Under the pieces are notes generated by a model that worked only from the letters and a program-made list of their open reading frames with translations, was not told where the DNA came from and did no database searches. From Saccharina japonica (lineage: Eukaryota; Sar; Phaeophyceae; Laminariales; Laminariaceae), in assembly GCA_008828725.1 (NCBI GenBank), contig MEHQ01004258.1:44883-108882 (forward strand): a stretch of DNA of 64,000 nucleotides, read 5' to 3'. Within the stretch, counting starts at the first letter, position 1. Each line of letters begins with the position of its first letter. Positions 59,001-64,000 of the stretch are shown in pieces. The translations under genes were made by a program, and so were the position numbers.

Positions 59001-60770
59001 AGAACGTCTATACTACCGATCAGTACGCAATGATGCAGTTCGAGGTTGCAACTAATAATAAGAATGTCCATTTGCAAGTCCCGTATGCCGTGATGCCGTT
59101 CGGATTTGCGAACCAACACGGCCACCACGTCTACAGAGCAGCCAGTGGTCATTTGTTGGATTGCAAAACACGTGCAAAACAACACGTAAACAACTAAATA
59201 TCAACAGAACATCACATAAAACAAAACACGTGACGCAAGTCAGTACGGACTAGAAATGTACCAGGTAGTATGCCAGTAAAAGAAACAAACCACCACCAGA
59301 ACAAAAAAAACAAAGCTGCGACACAGACAACGGGAACAAGCAACAACAATCAACAATCATCAACGACAACATCAACACAAGAAAAAAAAAACATTATCGA
59401 CAACAAACAACCCCATCAACGACAACAACAACGACAACACCAACAACAACAACAACAACAACAACAACCAAAACAAGGAACAACAAAACACAACAAAAAA
59501 AACAAAAAACAACAATGGAACAACAACAGCAAACATCAACACACAACGACACCGACACCAGCAACACCAACCAACCCCAACACCTTCAACAACACCAACA
59601 CCCCAACACAACCACCAACCTAACCCCAAAGCAGCACAAACACCAACGCCAACAGCGAGCCACGACACAAAAACACCAAAAACACCAACAGCAAACCTCA
59701 AACGCCAAGAATCGAGTCCAGTCCTTTGTTACGATCGCGCTGCGCGTGTACCCGCAAAGCGTCAACACCGGAAAGAGGGCCACACCACTGTATTGCCAGT
59801 GGATTCCACCGACGCGATTCTCCGCGCATCAAAACACAGCGACAGAAGACAACGAAAACAACAACACCAACACCCTCCCCCCCCACCCCATCTCGCCAAG
59901 CCATCCCCTCCCCATTACCCACCATTTTCGAAGTACCCCTCCCCGCCTTCCCCTACCCCCCCTCCCATCCCATCCCATGCCCTTCGTCCACCAGCCCACA
60001 GCCCCCGCCCCGCCCCCGCCCCCGCCCCGGCCCTTTTCGCGCTGCCCTCCCTTGTCTCTCCATCGCCCTCCTTTCCTCCCCTCCCCCTTTTCCCTGCTCC
60101 TACACCCAACTGACCCCCTGACCCCTGAACCCCACCCCGCCTCAACACTCCTCCCTCCCGTCACCTTCCTGAGAAAAGTCTGATCGTCACCAGCTAATTA
60201 GCTGGAGACCGCACAACGTCAACGTTCCACAACCCCAAGCCCCCCGCAAATGAGACTGCCTCCCCTTGCATCCCCGTACCCTCCCCCCGCTCCTCCCTCC
60301 CTCCTAATGACCGCTCCCCCCCCTCCCTGTCATACGACTACGGCCATGCTACCGAACATGAAGTACCCCCCCCCTCCCTCACCTGCCTCTCCATGCTCCC
60401 CCGCCCCCCCCACTTTCCCCTCCCAGCTACCATCCCCTCCTCCCCACTACCCCCCCTGTCATATCGGACTATACGGCCATGCATGAACAGCAAGTAACCC
60501 CCCCCCCCCCCTTCCCTCCTCCCATGCCCCCCCCCCCCCCCCCCCCCCCTTCCTCCCCACATACCCCCCTCCCCTCCTCCCCACTACCCCCCTCCCGCCC
60601 ATTATACCTTTTTAGCGATGTTGATCGCCGCTAGCTCCTTGGCGTTGAAGACCTCCGGGTTAGGTTCCGGGTCCATGGCAAGGGCGTTCTTCGCCAAAGA
60701 AAGGCCGCTGCCCTTCCATACGGTTCCCATCACCGCTGTGTGGGACGAGCAGTAGGCACACCCGTAAGCC
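44023..60770 (-). CDS. Double-domain CMD/AhpD-like protein gene (7 exons, 5' end missing)
   Basis: Exons in transcription order: 60770-60608 (A), 53670-53546 (B), 50959-50778 (C), 47259-47039 (D), 46020-45839 (E), 45228-45088 (F), 44146-44023 (G). All six junctions agree in phase and the join gives 378 residues ending in stop. The first half carries GCAYCSSHTA, the C-x2-C-x2-H centre of carboxymuconolactone decarboxylase/alkylhydroperoxidase-like proteins, followed by AINIAKK and VMGFLNRFM, which match the family's helical core. The second half repeats the fold (MIYQCAINGGNTILRAHYAF, then VIELLITLSVHFSFHRW) but has a single Cys instead of CxxC. A peroxidase, thiol-redox or decarboxylase-like role is inference. 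The A-B intron contains a large inverted rearrangement. Exon A starts in phase 2, so upstream coding exons are missing. Confidence 0.82.
44194..44266. repeat. AAT microsatellite
   Basis: About 23 AAT units with one interruption, in the last intron of the CMD gene. Confidence 0.95.
44693..44792 (+). mobile_element. SINE fragment, 3' end
   Basis: Contains CCCCCAGATCTGAGTTAAGAC and ATAATACACGGGATGGGGAA, the 3' end of the SINE body. Confidence 0.5.
45088..45228 (-). CDS. CMD gene exon F
   Basis: The acceptor is TGTTCCCGAAG and the donor is CGACG|GTGAGAGAG. The 141 bp encode WTPTRMTATLAGLISRLYSP, PAVIELLITLSVHFSFHRWT and SVYVPR. The VIELLITL...FHRW helix corresponds to the last core helix of CMD domains. 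Confidence 0.84.
45295..45480. repeat. GGGAGGAAGGGAGGACGG purine tract
   Basis: Nearly pure purine on the plus strand for about 185 bp, in the intron above exon F. Confidence 0.85.
45739..45788 (+). repeat. 50-base poly-C run
   Basis: Fifty uninterrupted C after GACATGAGTGCAGGAA, which resembles a truncated end of the poly-C-tailed repeat. It lies 50 bp below exon E of the CMD gene, in the intron. Confidence 0.9.
45839..46020 (-). CDS. CMD gene exon E, second CMD core
   Basis: The acceptor is CACCTTCCAG and the donor is GCGAG|GTATGTTC. The 182 bp encode LMIYQCAINGGNTILRAHYA, FLAMRSGVSLERLVQIADET and STGGGASAAEDAAMAFAQAA. It aligns by eye with the Cys/His core helix of the family but keeps only one Cys. 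A 50-bp C run starts 50 bp past the donor. Confidence 0.85.
46428..46605 (-). mobile_element. Poly-C-tailed dispersed repeat
   Basis: Minus copy preceded by several G runs (46387-46453); includes ATGACATGAGTACCCG and the AGCATGGGGTTTCCACCGAC block. Confidence 0.68.
46620..47030. repeat. CAACACCACCAA tract with duplicated exon end
   Basis: Triplet-rich ACC/AAC sequence. A tandem duplication repeats the last 40 bp of exon D with its donor at 46848-46894. Confidence 0.75.
47039..47259 (-). CDS. CMD gene exon D
   Basis: The acceptor is TTTTATCAG and the donor is AAGCAG|GTGCGTCG. The 221 bp encode LKMIFGAKWADSKSLGKIPS, SDQAIFDRCKKDAGFVPYFI, RKMQHSAAKRAFAFGFLLRI and NQGSEEVPVTLKQ. The 3' end and donor are duplicated in the next intron at about 46848-46894. 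Confidence 0.85.
47683..48434. mobile_element. TACCACTCTG-ended foldback element, long form
   Basis: Ends TACCACTCTGATC and GATCAGAGTGGTA. A second inner inverted pair, TACCACTTTGTGGCTC and GAGCCACAAAGTGGTA, lies at about 47759 and 48169. The interior includes TACGTACATATTATACGTAT sequence and a nested Tourist-like MITE. Confidence 0.68.
48203..48411. mobile_element. Tourist/Harbinger-like MITE, TSD TTA
   Basis: Ends (C)GGCCCGTTTTAACGA and TCGTTAATACGGGCCC, flanked by TTA on both sides. It is nested in the TACCACTCTG element at 47683-48434. Confidence 0.78.
48435..50270. other. CMD gene intron C-D, no exon seen
   Basis: Contains a GACA microsatellite at 49350-49370 and CTG triplets near 49905-49930. 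No additional phase-compatible exon is needed or seen. Confidence 0.5.
50275..50600. repeat. ACAAACAAAC-rich tract
   Basis: A/C-rich low-complexity sequence without a regular unit; nothing coding is seen. Confidence 0.7.
50778..50959 (-). CDS. CMD gene exon C, linker
   Basis: The acceptor is TATCGTAACAG and the donor is TTCAT|GTAAGCGG. The 182 bp encode DASGMTLEMEAIETSLAKLA, PSGWTPGVAYDKKADQELME and EDRIEAQKRTERTKKSGFFS. It links the two CMD halves and has a charged helical end. Confidence 0.82.
51107..51192 (-). mobile_element. Poly-C-tailed dispersed repeat, 3' part
   Basis: Minus copy from a G run into CATGCATGACCGTAGTCGTG and the TGACCATAGACCCTCGCA block. Confidence 0.6.
52076..52168. 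mobile_element. Short foldback element, TTGTCCCCAAAACGGGAC type
   Basis: AACCCTTTTAGAACTGCAGT and the inverted ACTCCAGTCCTATAAGGGTT enclose GTTTTGGGGACAAA and TTTGTCCCCAAAAC. Related pieces occur at 1905-1995, 14125-14640, 47441-47606, 48540-48600 and 62090-62350. Confidence 0.6.
53097..53232 (+). mobile_element. Poly-C-tailed dispersed repeat in segment Z
   Basis: Ends AATGTCGAGTACA then about 17 C. Its inverted partner at about 58006-58141 differs at several bases. Confidence 0.72.
53546..53670 (-). CDS. CMD gene exon B
   Basis: The acceptor is TCGTGTTCAG and the donor is TTCAT|GTGAGAGG. The 125 bp encode VGAVPSTVTTADIEQLASQF, SSKEQEAVVNATAVMGFLNR and F plus two bases of Met. The helix ending NRFM-DASGM is typical of the C-terminal part of a CMD domain. 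A copy differing by at least one silent base lies inverted at 57568-57692. Confidence 0.83.
53671..55165 (+). repeat. Segment X copy 1
   Basis: Intron sequence rich in CAACAACAC units, about 1.5 kb, with a non-repetitive middle (54030-54560). It recurs inverted at about 56083-57567 and direct at 58378-59875. Its Gln/His/Asn/Thr-rich open frames are low-complexity artefacts. Confidence 0.88.
55182..55344 (+). pseudogene. Inverted copy of CMD exon A (A')
   Basis: This is an exact-length reverse copy of the CxxC exon, with the same CCTAAG acceptor and GTATAA donor, inside an intron of the gene and on the opposite strand. It was created by the inverted triplication. It has no promoter or start of its own, so it is scored as an exon-bearing gene fragment. 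Confidence 0.85.
56083..57567 (-). repeat. Segment X copy 2, inverted
   Basis: Reverse complement of copies 1 and 3 over about 1.5 kb, with identical translated frames throughout. It is the central arm of the triplication. Confidence 0.88.
57568..57692 (+). pseudogene. Inverted copy of CMD exon B (B')
   Basis: This is a reverse copy of exon B with intact splice sites, 2.2 kb downstream of A' on the plus strand. A' and B' therefore keep their original order and phase as a two-exon fragment. It differs from exon B by at least one silent change in the FSSKE stretch. Confidence 0.85.
58378..59875 (+). repeat. Segment X copy 3
   Basis: Direct copy of copy 1, starting abruptly at CCCCCACCTGAAC, the sequence that borders exon B in copy 1. 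Here exon B itself is missing and the inverted Z segment abuts instead. Confidence 0.88.
60608..60770 (-). CDS. CMD gene exon A, CxxC active-site exon
   Basis: The acceptor is CTCCTAAG before 60770 and the donor is AAAAAG|GTATAA. The 163 bp encode AYGCAYCSSHTAVMGTVWKG, SGLSLAKNALAMDPEPNPEV and FNAKELAAINIAKK. The CAYCSSH motif is the probable redox centre. An exact-length inverted copy lies at 55182-55344 on the plus strand. Confidence 0.85.
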
Positions 60771-60780
60771 CTTAGGAGGG

Positions 60781-61700
60781 AGGGAGGGAGGGAGGGGAGG
60801 GAGGGAGGGAGGAAGAGGTTGAGCAAAGTTCATCAAGTGATTTGAGTGAATTCGACAAAGCGACTTCTTTGATGCGTGCTTGAAGAATATGTTGAGGGCC
60901 CAGGGTCATTAGCAACGCAAACTGCTGTGTCCTGCAGCAAAGCCAGTCACAAAATATAAGTAGTTTGAGTTGAGCTAGGGATATAGGAGGAACCGCTGCA
61001 AACTGCGAAGGGTTTCAAGTTTAATTTGGACTCAAAAGTAGCTTGTCCTGAAAATGTGAATGCAGCAGTGGTATATTCCAGGGTCACAGATCGGGCATAT
61101 CATGATCTGCCTGATCTAGATCGTAAATACAGATCGAGTGGGCTGGGACACATGCATAGATAATGCATGTCCTACAGATCGCACAGGTGGCATAGTGTTG
61201 ACACATTTATGTACACATATACCAGATCGGTGTCAACTGCTGTGTTCGCAAACCCCGGCACGCCTCTGACACAATACGGTCCAAACATTGCCGTCAAAAC
61301 TGTTAATATGATGTACGTACTGGTATGAAATACGGAGTGGTATATACTATCCAGCCCTTCTGTTTCTGCCGAAAAGTCGCTCCGCTTTAGACGTGTTCCC
61401 CTTGGCCACTATGAATAACAGCAGTATATGAGTAGTATTTAGCACCCTTCGTGTTTGTTGTCTTTACATGAAGCCGTTCGTATACTGTACTCAACATCAG
61501 TACACCCAGTGCCTGTCCTGATTCCTTATTCCTACGATAGAGATGCCAATGATGAGGTCACAAACTGTGAGACAGACTAGGGACCACATAACTTGCGTAT
61601 CTCTTAGGATAAAGAACCAGGATGGACGCTGCCGGGTGCGGGTATTCACGTACATACGTACGTACTACATAGAACGTACATACATATGATAGAACGAACA
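60781..61700. other. Expected site of missing 5' CMD exons
   Basis: If the exon at 61921-62088 ends a separate gene, the start of the CMD gene must lie here. I could not find a phase-2-ending exon with ATG. One GATC-type tract lies near 61090-61160. Confidence 0.35.
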
Positions 61701-61724
61701 GTTTAATGTGCAAGACGACATCAA

Positions 61725-61755
61725 CAACACCGCCACCACCACCACCACCAAAACC

Positions 61756-61804
<49 letters not shown>

Positions 61805-61825
61805 CCACCACCACCACCACCACCC
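61725..61825. repeat. ACC/AAC microsatellite
   Basis: CCACCACCACCAAAACCAAC, then 16 AAC units, then ACC units. Confidence 0.92.
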
Positions 61826-61920
61826 CACCACACCAACATTTTCCCACTATTCCCAATTTCCCTATATACCCCTTTCCCATCCGTTCTTCCTTCTCCGGAA
61901 AAAAAAATACAATAACTTTG

Positions 61921-62088
61921 CTAGTGGGTGGCGCGCTTTGCGTACTCATGAGGTGTGATGTCATGTGCGTGACCCTGCTTCGCTTTATACGCGGCCGGCC
62001 GTTCAATCGTGTACAGCAGTATCCCCGCCACCACAGACCACAACCCGTTCACAGCAAAGGTCAGGAGGTATGATAGAACATAGAACCC
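61921..62088 (-). CDS. Probable terminal exon of a membrane protein
   Basis: The 168 bp encode GFYVLSYLLTFAVNGLWSVV, AGILLYTIERPAAYKAKQGH and AHDITPHEYAKRATH, then TAG. It holds one hydrophobic segment followed by an ERP motif and a basic tail. The segment-plus-ERP pattern recalls the last helix of acyltransferase-3 proteins, but that is a weak guess. The acceptor TTAATAG lies in a dispersed repeat and has a poor pyrimidine tract. If real, this gene ends upstream of the CMD gene on the same strand. Confidence 0.4.
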   Translation of the reverse strand, partial: GFYVLSYLLTFAVNGLWSVVAGILLYTIERPAAYKAKQGHAHDITPHEYAKRATH

Positions 62089-62359
62089 CTATTAACCCTT
62101 TTACTGCTGAAAAATGAAACCTCCACGAAAAAAATCCAAGTAGTTTTGTCACAACCAGGTGTTTGCGTAGGTCTATCTGCCTCAAGAACTGGTCCCCCGT
62201 TTTGGGGGACAAACTACTTGGAATTAGTGTGGGATACATTTTTTCCGTTTTGAATGGGTTATAACAACCCTTAAGAACTGGTCCCACGTATTTAGGGACA
62301 AACTACTTGGAATTAGTGTGGGATTTGTTTTCAGTTCTGAAAATGGGTCAAGACGAACT

Positions 62360-63030
62360 TCCGTAGATGTGCCCCACCAGCAAATCGAGCCTTTCCAACA
62401 GGCACAACGATCAGAGGTGGCAATACCAATACCAACCAAGCATACGCGTCCGCAACAAAAAAAAATGTCAAGTTTTGTCACAACCAGTTTTTTTTCGGAG
62501 AGAAGAACTTCCTTAGAGGTGCCCGAGCAGCAAATAGAGCCTTTCCAAGCACAATCACGAACTGCGAACTACCTGGCCTAGCGAACGACCGCTGTCCAGT
62601 TGCAAGCAACAGCCCTGTCTGTTCGCGTGTTCTACCAGTCTACCAGCACCGTTCCGTGCGGTATCCACTTGGTATTCCCAAAAGCGCGATAAATCAAACA
62701 ATGTCCGCTGTTCCTGCAAGTGAGCTACGTGCTACGTGCTCAGCCAAATAATGTGAACTATAACGCCGAATTCTCTCTATAACAACAAACTGCAGATTAT
62801 CCTTATGTCGGTTCCCGATCCCGAATAATCGTTTCCTTTATTTTACAAAGTTTTGAGGCTTAAAACCCCTGTAAAAACGTCTTACTACACGACCTAATGA
62901 GAGAAAAAAATATTCCTATAACTGATATACCAGGTAACCGATTCTACCAGTATATTCCAAGGTTTGTTGATTTGGTCGAACACGAGATTTCAAGAAAAAT
63001 GTAATCGTTGAATCAAAGGATGACGGTTCC
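62360..63030. other. No gene seen
   Basis: A diverged direct repeat (GCAAATCGAGCCTTTCCAA at 62382, GCAAATAGAGCCTTTCCAA at 62530) spans about 150 bp per unit. The rest is unremarkable. Confidence 0.45.
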
Positions 63031-63039
63031 TATTTAGGT

Positions 63040-63475
63040 TGGCAGGAGGGCGATGACGAGGCTTTTGACCAACATCCAGGTGGCACACCAACCAAGCATG
63101 CTTCTCGTTAGGGTTAGTGTTAGGTTAAGGTTAGGGACAGACTTCCGGGTCGGGGGGGGGGGCGGGGGGGTGGTGGCCGCCGTTAGCCGAAGCCAAAAAA
63201 TAAGCTCTTCGTTGGGAACGAATGCCTTACAACTTCGTAACAAAACCCTTCCCTCATTAGAACAACCTCACTATATTATAGAGACTTTCCAAGCAATAAC
63301 GACGACCAGGTGGCACACCAACCAAGCATGCCTCTGGTTTATGTTAGGGATAGATTCCGGGTCGGGGGGGGGGGTGGTGGCCGCCGTTAGCCGATGCCAA
63401 AAATGAGTTCATCGTTGGGTAACGAATGCCTTACAGCTTCGTGACAAAACCCTTCCTTATTAGAACCAGTATTAT
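63040..63475. repeat. Tandem duplication of about 230 bp with telomere-like motif
   Basis: Two units share CCAGGTGGCACACCAACCAA, GGTCGGGGGGGGG, GTGGTGGCCGCCGTTAGCCG and CGTAACAAAACCCTTCC. The first includes GTTAGGGTTAGTGTTAGG. Confidence 0.82.
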
Positions 63476-63814
63476 TTTAATCGGGTACGTCCGAGAAAGT
63501 TCGCCTCAACGGGGGGAGACATAGACCAGTTGTTACGATTCTTTCGGGAACCAAATCTAGCAACTCTGTGTGAGCCATAACTTTCGTCTTACGTAACCGA
63601 CCACACAACAACGAAATGTGTTGAAGAATACCAGATACATATTTAAAAAAAAAAAAAAAAAAAAAAACAGCTGTGAGATCGAGGATATCGTCGAAACTCA
63701 TCTCAGCAAGCTGTGTGTAATGCCTCATCGCGCGTAATATGTATGGGTTTTATAGGGCCTCATGCAGGATGTACTTCCTGTTTATACATTTGGTCTCGAG
63801 GGGCCGTCTGACTG

Positions 63815-64000
63815 CTGCACATCAACGAAATCGAATCACAACGTTTGGTCTTACGAACCGTGTAACATAACAAAATAAGTCACAACTTTGGTTTTAAGAA
63901 CAGTGTAACATAATAACGAAATGAGTCGACAAATGTGATCTTACGAACCGTTCAACATCAACAACGAAATAAGTCACAACTTTGGTCTTACAACGAAACC
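63815..64000. repeat. Tandem repeat of about 55 bp, reaching the window end
   Basis: Units hold CACAACTTTGGTCTTACGAA, CGTGTAACATAAC and AACGAAATAAGT; about three and a half units. Confidence 0.78.

Larger units (their letters stand above)
52856..60780. repeat. Inverted triplication with duplicated flanks (DUP-TRP/INV-DUP)
   Basis: Segment order is Z (52856-53545), exon B, X1 (53671-55165), then an inverted block A'-Y'-X2-B'-Z' (about 55166-58377), then X3 (58378-59875), Y (59876-60607) and exon A. X is present three times with the middle copy inverted; Z-B and Y-A are present twice. Open frames in X and Y are identical in all copies, while Z-B copies differ at about eight or more sites. The first junction falls in a CCCTCCCC microhomology and the second in GGGCCC with almost no homology. 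Confidence 0.9.

Noticed and set aside
53715-59701. Gln/His/Asn/Thr-rich and Val/Leu/Gly-rich open frames in segment X
   Set aside because: They are translations of CAACAACAC repeats on the two strands, lie in an intron and occur identically in all three copies.

Overview
The window is nuclear-type eukaryotic DNA. Coding information sits in short exons of 31 to 229 bp, with GT-AG and apparently two GC-AG introns, separated by kilobases of transposon debris and simple repeats. There are no operons, ribosome binding sites or compact long genes. An EF-hand/WD40 protein of a kind common in flagellated eukaryotes, a two-domain AhpD/CMD protein and very repeat-rich introns suggest a protist or alga with a repeat-laden genome. 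The lineage cannot be fixed from this sequence alone.

Layout. (1) 1.68-18.28 kb, minus strand: eleven exons whose splice phases all agree and which join into a 419-residue open protein with an EF-hand, a polyglycine linker and successive WD40 blades. It resembles the WDR49/CFAP337 architecture and runs off the left edge. Weaker candidate exons lie upstream at 18.9, 21.4, 21.7, 25.1 and 28.5 kb, and a possible terminal exon at 26.6 kb. (2) 26.7-44.0 kb: no convincing gene except the weak 28.5 kb candidate. This stretch holds tandem arrays, foldback transposons and a perfect 3.72-kb array of the pentamer CCGAC (744 units). (3) 44.02-60.77 kb, minus strand: seven phase-consistent exons of a protein with two carboxymuconolactone decarboxylase/alkylhydroperoxidase (CMD/AhpD)-like halves, ending in a stop at 44023. 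(4) 61.92-62.09 kb, minus strand: a probable terminal exon of an upstream membrane protein gene.

The most striking structure lies at 52.86-60.78 kb. The first intron visible in the CMD gene contains an inverted copy of itself and of both flanking exons. The order is Z-B-X, then the reverse complement of Z-B-X-Y-A, then X-Y-A. Segment X is therefore triplicated with the middle copy inverted, and its flanks are duplicated. This is the duplication, inverted triplication, duplication pattern (DUP-TRP/INV-DUP).

The introns hold several non-autonomous element families that can be defined from ends and target duplications: a GACGC-ended family with 4-bp duplications, a Tourist/Harbinger-like family with 3-bp TAA/TTA duplications, a TTACGGAGGACC-ended family, a Mutator-like element with a 9-bp duplication, tRNA-derived SINEs, and a dispersed repeat of about 190 bp whose 3' end nearly always runs into poly-C. 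Several minisatellites look like amplified pieces of these elements. No tRNA, rRNA or CRISPR array was found.
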